Assembly (NCBI RefSeq): GCF_003056345.1
Contig: NZ_PYWB01000005.1
Coordinates: forward strand, 124,001 to 188,000
DNA from: Devosia submarina
GTDB taxonomy: Bacteria > Pseudomonadota > Alphaproteobacteria > Rhizobiales > Devosiaceae
DNA length: 64,000 nt
Direction of reading: 5' to 3'
A model generated the notes under the pieces. It was not told the DNA's origin. It saw only the letters and a list, made by a program, of their open reading frames with translations, and made no database searches. A program made the position numbers and the translations under genes. Positions 38,850 to 46,301 of the stretch are shown here, piece by piece. Numbering within the stretch: the stretch's first letter is position 1; the number at the start of each line of letters is the position of its first letter.

Positions 38850-40258
38850 GCGACCGAGGCGAGATAAAGAAAATCCCTGGTACTCGCTTTAGGAGGAGTG
38901 GATGGGGTCAGGCGATCAAGGAAGCTCTTGGACCAATTTTCCACGCTGTGCTTGCGCGCAGCCTCCATCAGCGACTGCCAGCGTGAAATGCGCTCATCGA
39001 GCGGCATGTCGAGCGCCATGCGCAGGGCTTCGGCGGTCTCGTCGGTGTCGAAGGGATTGACCAGAAGGGCAGTATCGAAAATCTCCGCTGCGCCAGCAAA
39101 GCGCGACAGCACCAGAACGCCAGGGTCCTTCGGATCCTGCGAGCCGACATATTCATGCGCAACCAGATTCATGCCGTCGCGCAGGGGCGTAACGAGCCCC
39201 ACCTTGGCCAGCCGATAGAGCCCTGCGAGGCTTGCCTGGCCGTAGGCACGCTTGACATAGGTCAGGGGCGACCAGTCGGGCTCGGCAAAGCGACCCATTA
39301 CGCGACCACACATGGCGTCCAGCGTTTCGCTGATTTCCTGGTATTCCTTGATGCTGTCACGCGAAGGTGGCGCGACCTGCAGCATATGAACATTGCGCCG
39401 GAAGCGCGCATCATTGGCGAGGAGCTTTTCATAGGCTTCCACGCGCTGCGGCAGTCCCTTGGAATAATCGAGCCGGTCCACACCAAGGATCAAGGTTTGC
39501 TTGCCCAGAACCGGCTCCATCCGCTTGATCATTTTGGTCGCCGCGGAGCTCACCGCCAGTTTCGCAAAGGCTTCGGGATCCGAGCCGATGGGGAAAGCGG
39601 CTACTTCAGTGCGGCCAAAATCGATGAACTGGGGTTCATTGCCGGCGAGATCGGGCGGCGAGTGGTGTTCGACAAACTCGTTGAACGCAGAGATATCGCG
39701 CTGCGCCTGCATGCCGATCAGATCATAGCGCGACAGATCCTGCATCAGTTGCTGATGGTTTGGGATGGCATAAAGCGCATCTAGCGTGGGGAAGGGGATA
39801 TGGAGATAGAAGCCGATGCGGTTGCGCACGCCCAAAGCGCGCAGCTCACTTGCGAGCGGGATCAGGTGGTAGTCATGCACCCAGATGATGTCGCCAGGCT
39901 TGATCAGGGGCAGGAGGGAGCGGGCGAATTGCGCGTTTACACGCCGATAGCCTTCATACCAATGCCCCTCGATGGTCGCGAGATCGAGCCGAAGATGAAA
40001 GGAAGGCCAGAGGATGGAATTGGAGAAGCCGGCATAATAGGCCTGATGATCATCGCGGTTGAGATCGATCTGGGCAACGGACAGGCCATCGACGTCGTCG
40101 AAGCGCGCTTCCTTGGCCGGTGTTTCCACGAGCTTGCCAGACCAGCCGAACCAAAAGCCTTCGCGCTCGGCCAGGGTCTTGCGCAGGGCGACGGCCAAGC
40201 CGCCCGCCGCTGGACCCTTGCCTGGCGTGCGGTTCGATACAACGATTAGCCTGCTCAA
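38846..40258 (-). CDS. otsA: Trehalose-6-phosphate synthase
   Basis: 470 residues, GT20 family. Start TTG at 40258 with GGGGGG about ten bases upstream (reads MSRLIVVSNRTPGKG). Family strings include IWVHDYHLIPLA, ILGVDRLDYSKGLPQR and PLRDGMNLVAHEYVG. It joins UDP-glucose and glucose-6-phosphate into trehalose-6-phosphate, an osmolyte and stress protectant. It lies 24 bases after otsB in the same operon. Confidence 0.96.
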   Translation of the reverse strand: MSRLIVVSNRTPGKGPAAGGLAVALRKTLAEREGFWFGWSGKLVETPAKEARFDDVDGLSVAQIDLNRDDHQAYYAGFSNSILWPSFHLRLDLATIEGHWYEGYRRVNAQFARSLLPLIKPGDIIWVHDYHLIPLASELRALGVRNRIGFYLHIPFPTLDALYAIPNHQQLMQDLSRYDLIGMQAQRDISAFNEFVEHHSPPDLAGNEPQFIDFGRTEVAAFPIGSDPEAFAKLAVSSAATKMIKRMEPVLGKQTLILGVDRLDYSKGLPQRVEAYEKLLANDARFRRNVHMLQVAPPSRDSIKEYQEISETLDAMCGRVMGRFAEPDWSPLTYVKRAYGQASLAGLYRLAKVGLVTPLRDGMNLVAHEYVGSQDPKDPGVLVLSRFAGAAEIFDTALLVNPFDTDETAEALRMALDMPLDERISRWQSLMEAARKHSVENWSKSFLDRLTPSTPPKASTRDFLYLASVA

Positions 40259-40282
40259 CTGAATATGCCCCCCGGCTTTTTG

Positions 40283-41059
40283 CTAGTGTGTTTGTGCCAG
40301 CTCGCGATCGCGTGCTGCAATATCTCCCAAGCCCTTGATCAAGGCATGTACGGACGCGACATTGGCAATGCGCATGCGCGCAGCCGTGTCGCCTTCGCCG
40401 AGCTTGATGCCGACGCCGCCCAATTCCTGCGCGGCAATAAAGGCGTCTTCATCGGTGGTGTCGTCGCCAATAAAGATCGGCGTGCGACCCAGGAACGGTT
40501 CTTCGCGCATGAAGGCACGCAAGGCGTCGCCCTTGTTTACGCCGCTCGGACGAGCTTCGAACACCATCTTGCCGGGCACAAGGGTGAAATCGGCAACATT
40601 GTTGAGCGCTTCCTCCATGGCCGAGCGGGCAGTTTCTTCAAGCTCCGGGGCTTGGCGGAAATGGAGAGCGACGGCGCCTTCCTTGGCTTCCATGATGAGG
40701 CCAGGATGAGCATGAACCACGTGCTCGATGCTGTGGGCAATTGCCTCGGCGCCCTGCATGACGGCAGGATCAATGGTTTCGACGAAGCCATCGGCGCGGC
40801 GTCGCTGCGTGCCATGGGCACCGGCAACCGGCAGGTGAAGCGGCGCCAAGAAGCGGTCGATATCGGCGATCTCCCGGCCCGTGATGACGGCAAAAGCCGA
40901 GTCCAATTCACGCGCTGCCCGTTCGAGTTCGGCTGCAAGGCTTTGCGGCACTTCGATATCGTCGGGTCTTTCTGCCAGTTCCACCAATGTGCCGTCGAAA
41001 TCGGTGAAGATCGCCAATTGCGGTATGGCGTGGGAGGAAACGGCATCGATTTCGGACAT
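40283..41059 (-). CDS. otsB: Trehalose-6-phosphate phosphatase
   Basis: 258 residues, HAD superfamily. Motif I DFDGTLVE with the nucleophile aspartate, later GVNKGDAL and motif IV GDDTTDEDAF. It removes phosphate from trehalose-6-phosphate. Gene order otsB-otsA, both on the minus strand. ATG at 41059. The trehalose uptake/oxidation operon is 10 kb away, so the window holds both synthesis and breakdown. Confidence 0.95.
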   Translation of the reverse strand: MSEIDAVSSHAIPQLAIFTDFDGTLVELAERPDDIEVPQSLAAELERAARELDSAFAVITGREIADIDRFLAPLHLPVAGAHGTQRRRADGFVETIDPAVMQGAEAIAHSIEHVVHAHPGLIMEAKEGAVALHFRQAPELEETARSAMEEALNNVADFTLVPGKMVFEARPSGVNKGDALRAFMREEPFLGRTPIFIGDDTTDEDAFIAAQELGGVGIKLGEGDTAARMRIANVASVHALIKGLGDIAARDRELAQTH

Positions 41060-41176
41060 CGGGAGACCTGCGCTTGGACTAATTCCAGACGCTCAACGCG
41101 TGGGTCGGGTATTGGTTCAGCAAGGCTGCCATGTTGCGAACGGGAGGCGGCGCGATGCCAGAAAGCAAACAATAGG

Positions 41177-41932
41177 TCAGCGGCTGCGCACAAGTTCGAT
41201 CAAGGCAATGCCGGCAGCGTCGAGCAGTTGAAGGGAGTCGCCGGTCTGCCGATAATTGGCTGTCGTTTCCAACGCAGCAAAGAGTGCCGTTTCCTGTTTC
41301 ATGACATTGTCGGCGCAAGCCATCCGGGTGCCGACCACGGGCCCGAAACTCAGTGGCTGGTCGGCAAAGCTGGCTTCGGTGAAGTAGTTGTTGCACCCGC
41401 CATGGCCGCCCGCGCGATAATCGGCCGCTATGGCGAAGGTGACCTTGGTTTCGTCCAGAACAGGCGTGCCCCCAATGCTGGCAACGGTCCAGAGCGTATC
41501 AAGAAGAGGCGGGACGATCTCCGCGCCCAATTGTGCAGTCGGCGCAGGATCGGGTGAGTAGCGCACGGTGAGCGGCGTGTCTTTGAGTTCGGTGAGGTTT
41601 ACCGGCACGGGGCTTTGGCTGCGGAAGATGACACGGTATCCTGAGCGGATCTGCGCCAGCAAACCGAATGATCCGCCTTGCTCCACAATCTTGCTGCGAA
41701 CGTTTAGCGTGTAGGCAAGTGCGGGTTGAGCGGCCTTGCCGATCGGTGCGGAAGCGCTGGCGATGGTGGCGCCGCTCGGCAAGGAGACAAGGCTCACCCA
41801 CAGCTTCGCTTCGGGCGGCACGCTACGGCGCTCGTCATAGTGGACCTCGCCACGGAAGGTGACGTCCGCCGCCAGAGCGGGAGCGGCGAAAGTGAATACG
41901 GCAATGGCTGCCAACACCAATCTGGTGAACAT
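41177..41932 (-). CDS. Secreted YbaY + META (HslJ) domain protein
   Basis: 251 residues, ATG at 41932 after GGAGGAAACCC. Signal peptide 1-21 (cut after ALA). Residues about 22-125 fit the YbaY lipoprotein-like beta domain (DVTFRGEVHYDERRSVPPEA), but there is no lipobox cysteine. Residues about 142-250 are a META domain with the characteristic GGHGGCNNYF and GTRMAC strings. It should be periplasmic or outer-membrane associated; META proteins such as HslJ are linked to heat and novobiocin resistance. Function is not established. Same strand as otsBA, 117 bases upstream. Confidence 0.8.
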   Translation of the reverse strand: MFTRLVLAAIAVFTFAAPALAADVTFRGEVHYDERRSVPPEAKLWVSLVSLPSGATIASASAPIGKAAQPALAYTLNVRSKIVEQGGSFGLLAQIRSGYRVIFRSQSPVPVNLTELKDTPLTVRYSPDPAPTAQLGAEIVPPLLDTLWTVASIGGTPVLDETKVTFAIAADYRAGGHGGCNNYFTEASFADQPLSFGPVVGTRMACADNVMKQETALFAALETTANYRQTGDSLQLLDAAGIALIELVRSR

Positions 41933-42003
41933 GGGTTTCCTCCTGCCGCAAGAGGAGGATAGCGCAGCTTGATGACGGAGGCGAGTCGGCCGTTCGGCAG
42001 TGA

Positions 42004-42495
42004 TTACTGCATCATGACGATGTGAGGCACGTCGAAATGATGCTCTTCAAGATTGTTGCCGTCGCCTCCGCGATCGACCACCAGGAAGTCGCTGACCTCG
42101 TGCAGGGGCGTGAGCACGCCGTGCCAAATGTTCATGGCGATGTTGACCCCCTGGCGCGGCGCGGTGAGGAAGGCCCGTGGGGTTTCGGGAACGCCGGAGA
42201 GGTCGGACGCCACGGTCACCAGGAACGGCAGGTTGCTGAGGGGGTAGAAAGCCTGACTGCCCAGGGGATGACGCTCGACCAGTTTGAGTGTCAAGGGAAG
42301 TTCATAGGGCTGACCGCGGAAAATGGAGATGAGGGGCCTGGCATGCACGCCGCCCAATTCGACCTTGGCCAGATCATGGTAGCGCTCGGTCATGCCGTTG
42401 TTGATAGGGTAATGGTGCGCGCCTTCCATCTGGATGACCTGCCCAAATGGAGCAAAGGCCTCGGGGGTCAACGGCTCAATCAGGATCGTGCTCAT
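42004..42495 (-). CDS. allA: Ureidoglycolate lyase
   Basis: 163 residues from ATG at 42495 (MSTILIEPLTPEAFAPFG). AllA cupin-type fold with AMNIWHGVLTPL and HHFDVPHI strings. It splits ureidoglycolate into glyoxylate and urea, the last step before malate synthase. Its start overlaps the allE stop by four bases, so the two enzymes of consecutive steps are coupled. Confidence 0.93.
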   Translation of the reverse strand: MSTILIEPLTPEAFAPFGQVIQMEGAHHYPINNGMTERYHDLAKVELGGVHARPLISIFRGQPYELPLTLKLVERHPLGSQAFYPLSNLPFLVTVASDLSGVPETPRAFLTAPRQGVNIAMNIWHGVLTPLHEVSDFLVVDRGGDGNNLEEHHFDVPHIVMMQ

Positions 42496-43313
42496 GGCAG
42501 GAATTTCATGTGGCGGTTGACGTCCTTGTAGAGCAGGTAGCGAAACCGCTCCGGCCCGGCGTAACAAGCCTGGGGGCAGAAGGCGCGCAGCCACATGAAA
42601 TCGCCCGGCTCCACTTCGACCCAGTCCCGATTGAGGCGATAAACAGCCTTGCCCTCGAGCACGTAAAGGCCATGCTCCATGACGTGGGTTTCCTCGAAAG
42701 GGATCACGGCGCCGGGCTCAAGCGTGACGATGTTTACGTGCATGTCGTGCCTGAGGTCGTCAGGCTCCACAAAGCGCGTCGTGCCCCAGCGGTCCGATGT
42801 GCCCGGCATCCAGCGTATGGGCTGGTCCTGTTCATTGGTGACGAAGGCGGTGGGCGCAGCGATGCCCTCGGCGGCCTCGTAGCGTTTGCGCACCCAGTGG
42901 AAGCGCACCGGCGCCGTGCTCTTGTTGTGAAGGCTCCAGCCCGAACCAGGCGGCAGGAAGGCATAGCCGCCTTCGTGCAGCAGGTGAGTTTGTCCTTCGA
43001 GGGTCAGCGTTGCCTGCCCCTCCACAACAAACAAAACCCCTTCGGCGCCCGCATCAGGCTCGGGTCGCATGCTGCCGCCGCCGGGCGCTACTTCCACGAT
43101 GTACTGCGAAAAGGTCTCGGCAAAGCCCGACATGGGACGCGCGATGACCCAGGCGCGGGTCTGGTTCCAATGGGGCAAATAACTGGTGACGATGTCGGTC
43201 ATCACGCCGCGCGGGATCAAGGCGTAAGCCTCGGTAAATACAGCGCGACCAGTGTGGAGCTGCATCTGCCCGGGCAGACCGGCAGCGGGGCGGGCATAGA
43301 GGGAGTTGGACAT
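42492..43313 (-). CDS. allE: (S)-Ureidoglycine aminohydrolase
   Basis: 273 residues from ATG at 43313. Two cupin domains (about 50-130 and 180-255), with EGVLFVVEGQATLTLEG in the first and EETHVMEHGLYVLEGKAVY in the second; the His/Glu pattern fits the Mn-binding site of AllE/YlbA. It releases ammonia from ureidoglycine to give ureidoglycolate. Overlaps allA by four bases. An inverted repeat lies 22-51 bases upstream. Confidence 0.93.
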   Translation of the reverse strand: MSNSLYARPAAGLPGQMQLHTGRAVFTEAYALIPRGVMTDIVTSYLPHWNQTRAWVIARPMSGFAETFSQYIVEVAPGGGSMRPEPDAGAEGVLFVVEGQATLTLEGQTHLLHEGGYAFLPPGSGWSLHNKSTAPVRFHWVRKRYEAAEGIAAPTAFVTNEQDQPIRWMPGTSDRWGTTRFVEPDDLRHDMHVNIVTLEPGAVIPFEETHVMEHGLYVLEGKAVYRLNRDWVEVEPGDFMWLRAFCPQACYAGPERFRYLLYKDVNRHMKFLP

Positions 43314-43334
43314 CGGTCTCCTGACGCGCAGAGC

Positions 43335-43364
43335 ATGAACTGCTGCAGAGATAGCGCAGTTCAT
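43335..43364. promoter_or_regulatory. Inverted repeat upstream of allE
   Basis: ATGAACTGC-N12-GCAGTTCAT, perfect 9-base arms, between the ArsR stop and the allE start. It could be an operator for the allEA unit or a hairpin ending the ArsR transcript; no T-tract is seen. Confidence 0.5.
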
Positions 43365-43390
43365 CGGAGCCGCAAAAGCGATTCGAGAAG

Positions 43391-43726
43391 CTAGTGTTCT
43401 GGCGCTTTTTCTACCTCGCGCTTGAGCTTGCTCAGCATCATGGAGGCATAGGCTGCATAGGGGCCGATCCAGCGCTCGTGAATGGCCTGGATGGGCAGGG
43501 CGTCGAGATGGTTCCAACGCTCGCGTCCGCGCCGTTCAACGATGATCAGTCCGGCCTGCTCCAGAACGCTCAGATGCTGCATCACGGTGCAACGATCAAG
43601 CTCGGGCAGGAGGGCGCACAGCATGCCCGTGGTGCGCGGTTCGCCTTTGAGGAGGTCCAGCAATTGGCGGCGGGAGCGGTGGCTCAGGGCCTTGAACACG
43701 AGGTCGTCTTGATCATCGCTTGACAT
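43391..43726 (-). CDS. ArsR-family transcriptional regulator
   Basis: 111 residues, ATG at 43726. Winged helix with ALSHRSRRQLLDLL and the recognition region DRCTVMQHLSVLEQAGLIIV. The single cysteines do not form the CVC metal site of ArsR/SmtB, so it is likely of the metal-independent type that regulates SRPBCC genes. It is divergent from an SRPBCC gene, with a perfect palindrome covering its own start codon. It lies just upstream of allE on the same strand, but a role in purine control is unproven. Confidence 0.88.
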   Translation of the reverse strand: MSSDDQDDLVFKALSHRSRRQLLDLLKGEPRTTGMLCALLPELDRCTVMQHLSVLEQAGLIIVERRGRERWNHLDALPIQAIHERWIGPYAAYASMMLSKLKREVEKAPEH

Positions 43727-43744
43727 GTTATGATCTTATAACAT
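43725..43744. promoter_or_regulatory. ArsR operator between divergent arsR and SRPBCC genes
   Basis: ATGTTAT-GATCTT-ATAACAT, perfect 7-base arms, 20 bases in total. The left arm includes the arsR start codon (43724-43726 on the minus strand), and the right arm is 35 bases before the SRPBCC start. Its AT-rich dyad form is typical for ArsR sites. The overlap implies tight self-repression and control of the SRPBCC gene. Confidence 0.75.
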
Positions 43745-43778
43745 ATGGCTGAAGGGGTCAAGCGCAAGGGAGATGCAA

Positions 43779-44243
43779 ATGGCATATGAGTTCACGGTGA
43801 GCGGACGGATCGCCAAGCCGGTGCATGAGGTTTTCGAAGCGGTGGCCGATCCGGCCAAGCTGTCTAGCTATTTCACAACGGGAGGCGCCAAGGGGCGGCT
43901 CGAAACCGGGTCCGTTGTGACTTGGGATTTTGCCGATTTTCCCGGTGCCTTCCCGGTCGATGTGGTCGAGGTAGAGCAGGATCGAAAGATTGTGTTGCGC
44001 TGGGAAGCCAATGAAGGGGAGGGCAAGATGGAGGGCGTGGGCTATCAGACCACGGTCACCATGACCTTCAGCCCGCTCGAGGATGGCCGGACGCTGGTGT
44101 CCATCCACGAAACGGGGTGGCACGATACGCCCGGCGGCTTCAAGGGATGCGTAGGGAATTGCTCAGGCTGGACGCAGATGCTGTGCGCCATGAAGGTTTA
44201 TGTCGAGCACGGGATCAATCTGCGGCAGGACATGTATGTATGA
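43779..44243 (+). CDS. SRPBCC (AHSA1-like) domain protein
   Basis: 154 residues from ATG at 43779, six bases after AAGGGAG; another ATG at 43773 is too near the ribosome site. START/SRPBCC fold beginning YEFTVSGRIAKPVHEVFEAV and ending in a CVGNCSGW helix start. The family binds hydrophobic ligands or acts as a chaperone cofactor. ArsR-SRPBCC pairs are widespread, usually as one operon; here they are divergent. Ligand unknown. Confidence 0.85.
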   Translation: MAYEFTVSGRIAKPVHEVFEAVADPAKLSSYFTTGGAKGRLETGSVVTWDFADFPGAFPVDVVEVEQDRKIVLRWEANEGEGKMEGVGYQTTVTMTFSPLEDGRTLVSIHETGWHDTPGGFKGCVGNCSGWTQMLCAMKVYVEHGINLRQDMYV

Positions 44244-44261
44244 TCGCCACAAGCACAACAA

Positions 44262-44345
44262 GTCACCCTCGGGCTTGACCCGAGGGCTCTGCTCTATCCT
44301 GCTACTGGTGAAGGGGAGAACCTTCGAGTCTAGCCCGAAGGTGAC
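44262..44345. repeat. Interspersed repeat, family 2, copy 2
   Basis: Begins GTCACCCTCGGGCTTGACCC and ends AGCCCGAAGGTGAC, inverted overall. It contains the hairpin CCCTCGGG / CCCGAGGG (44266-44286). It starts 19 bases after the SRPBCC stop and lies before the convergent puuE-uraD stop. Confidence 0.82.
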
Positions 44346-44367
44346 CATTTTGGCGAGTGGGAACAGC

Positions 44368-45783
44368 CTAGTCCAGCAAAACCTGTAGCCGCAGAAGGGC
44401 GATCCGCTCCACCTGCGCACTGGCGGTGGCCAATTCCTCGTCAGCCGAATTGCCGAGCCGCGTTTCGAAGGCCTGGAGGATCGAGGCCTTGGTGTTGTCG
44501 CGCACGGCGATGATGAAGGGGAAGCCGAATTTTTCCACATAGGCTGTATTGAGCTTTTCGAACTGATCTCGCTCCCTGTCGGTCAGCGCATCCAGGCCAG
44601 CCGAGGCTTGTTCCGCCGTGGAGGCTTCGGTCAGGCGCTTGGCGGCGGCGAGTTTGCCGGCAAGATCAGGATGGGCGCGCAGCACGCCCAGGCGTTCCTC
44701 GTCGCTGGCCATGCGGAACTGGGTGCGCAGGGCAAAGTGGAGACCCACGGCAGTGTCGTTGGCCGGGCCCAGTTCCCCTTCCCAGGCGCGCTCGGCGATC
44801 CAGGGGGAATGCTCGAAGATCGAGCCATAACGATGGACAAACTCTTCCTTGCCTAGCAAATGTGGGCGCACCTCCGGCGCTCTGTATGGGTGCTCGCGTG
44901 CCCAATGCTCGGCAATCTGCAGGCGCGTGGGAATCCAGACCTTCTCGAAACCCTTGATGTACTCGACGAACTTCTTGAGCCCCTGAAAGCGGCCTGGCTG
45001 GCCCACCAGGCGGCAATGAAGACCTAGTGACATCATCTTGGGCGCGCCGGCCTGCCCTTCGGCATAAAGGCAATCGAAGCTGTCCTTCAGAAACTGGAAA
45101 TATTCTTCCCCATTGTCGAAGCCGGGTCCGGTGACAAAGCGCATGTCATTGGTGGACAGCGAATAGGGAATGATGAGGTTTGGCTGGCCGTTGTGGACGC
45201 GCCAATAGGGCAGGTCGTCGTCATAGGAGTCCGAGATATAGCTGAACCCCCCGGCTTCGCAGACCAGCTCGATCGTGTTGAGCGATGAGCGTCCGGTGTA
45301 CCAGCCGCGTGGCCGCTCGCCTGTGGCAATGGTGTGGAGGCGGATAGCCTCGGCGATCTGGGCGCGCTCCTCCTCGGGCGGCATGTCCTTGTGCTGCACC
45401 CACTTGAGGCCATGGCTCGCGATTTCCCAGCCAGCGTCCTGCATGGCCGCCAGCTGCGCGGGCGCCCGCATCAGGGCTGTCGCCACGGCATAAACCGTTA
45501 CCGGCACTTCGCTTTGGGTGAACAGCCGATGCAGTCGCCAGAAGCCCGCGCGCGCCCCGTACTCATACATGGATTCCACATTGGCGTGGCGCTGGCCCGG
45601 CCAGGGCGCTGCGCCCAGAACATCCACCAGGAAGGCTTCCGACGCCGCATCGCCATGCAGGATGTTGTTCTCGCCACCCTCTTCGTAGTTGAGCACGAAC
45701 TGCACCGCCACATGGGCGCCGCCGGGCCAGTTCGCATGGGGCGGCGTTGGGCCGTAGCCGTGCATGTCGCGGGGGTAGCGCAT
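44368..45783 (-). CDS. puuE: Fused allantoinase (PuuE) / OHCU decarboxylase (UraD)
   Basis: 471 residues from ATG at 45783 (MRYPRDMHGYGPTPPHA). Residues 1 to about 305 are the metal-independent, NodB-like allantoinase PuuE (WPGGAHVAVQFVLNYEEGGE). Residues about 315-471 are UraD, with AHPDLAGKLA and the FGFPFIIAVR string. UraD decarboxylates OHCU to S-allantoin and PuuE opens it to allantoate, so two consecutive steps sit on one chain in reverse order. The UraD part keeps its HPDL histidine, so both halves look active. Divergent from uraH. Confidence 0.94.
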   Translation of the reverse strand: MRYPRDMHGYGPTPPHANWPGGAHVAVQFVLNYEEGGENNILHGDAASEAFLVDVLGAAPWPGQRHANVESMYEYGARAGFWRLHRLFTQSEVPVTVYAVATALMRAPAQLAAMQDAGWEIASHGLKWVQHKDMPPEEERAQIAEAIRLHTIATGERPRGWYTGRSSLNTIELVCEAGGFSYISDSYDDDLPYWRVHNGQPNLIIPYSLSTNDMRFVTGPGFDNGEEYFQFLKDSFDCLYAEGQAGAPKMMSLGLHCRLVGQPGRFQGLKKFVEYIKGFEKVWIPTRLQIAEHWAREHPYRAPEVRPHLLGKEEFVHRYGSIFEHSPWIAERAWEGELGPANDTAVGLHFALRTQFRMASDEERLGVLRAHPDLAGKLAAAKRLTEASTAEQASAGLDALTDRERDQFEKLNTAYVEKFGFPFIIAVRDNTKASILQAFETRLGNSADEELATASAQVERIALLRLQVLLD

Positions 45784-45814
45784 CAGGTTTTCCCTTGGGT
45801 TTGGCGATCGCGCC

Positions 45815-45842
45815 ATATTATGGAGAGAGGCAGTGCGATCAA
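45815..45842 (-). promoter_or_regulatory. puuE-uraD promoter
   Basis: On the minus strand TTGATC (45837-45842) and TAATAT (45815-45820) with a 16-base spacer, about 30 bases before the start codon. Confidence 0.6.
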
Positions 45843-45858
45843 GATGCACAAAAATGGA

Positions 45859-45866
45859 CCATTTGG
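45859..45866. promoter_or_regulatory. CCATTTGG box upstream of puuE promoter
   Basis: ACCATTTGGT dyad core (ACCA-TT-TGGT), just upstream of the puuE -35 box. Its reverse complement recurs at 45908-45915. Confidence 0.45.
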
Positions 45867-45879
45867 TAAAAAATGAGCA

Positions 45880-45915
45880 TTGCGCTCCAGCCGTGATGCG
45901 CTAGTCTCCAAATGG
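45880..45915 (+). promoter_or_regulatory. uraH-xdhABC promoter with CCAAATGG box
   Basis: TTGCGC (45880-45885) and TAGTCT (45902-45907) at 16-base spacing, followed at once by CCAAATGG (45908-45915) over the likely start site. With the 45859 box it suggests one regulator acting on both divergent units. Confidence 0.5.
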
Positions 45916-45941
45916 GGGACAAATACACGGAGCAGCTACGA

Positions 45942-46298
45942 ATGGCGGCAGGCGCGCGCCTCACCACCCACGTCCTCGATACGATGCACGGCAAGCCGGC
46001 ACGGGGCATGCGGATCGAATTGCTGTTCGTGCATGGCGACCACACGCACCATATCACCGATAGCTATACAAACGCCGACGGGAGGGTGGACCAGCCGCTG
46101 CTCGATGAAGGGCAATTCCAGCATGGCGAGTTCGAGATCCATTTTCACGTGGGGCAGTATTTCGAGCGGTTGGGCGTAGAGCTTGAAGCGCAGTTTCTCG
46201 ATGTCGTGCCGATCCGCTTCACTATAGCTGAAGACAAGCACTATCATGTGCCGCTCCTTGTCAGCCCCTTTGCCTATTCCACCTATCGGGGGAGCTAG
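45942..46298 (+). CDS. uraH: 5-Hydroxyisourate hydrolase
   Basis: 118 residues from ATG at 45942, nine bases after GGAG. Transthyretin-like fold with RLTTHVLDTMHGKPARGM at the start and the diagnostic C-terminal YRGS. It opens 5-hydroxyisourate, the product of urate oxidation, to OHCU. Followed by xdhA after three bases, so it is the first gene of the oxidation operon. Confidence 0.95.
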   Translation: MAAGARLTTHVLDTMHGKPARGMRIELLFVHGDHTHHITDSYTNADGRVDQPLLDEGQFQHGEFEIHFHVGQYFERLGVELEAQFLDVVPIRFTIAEDKHYHVPLLVSPFAYSTYRGS

Positions 46299-46301
46299 GG
46301 C

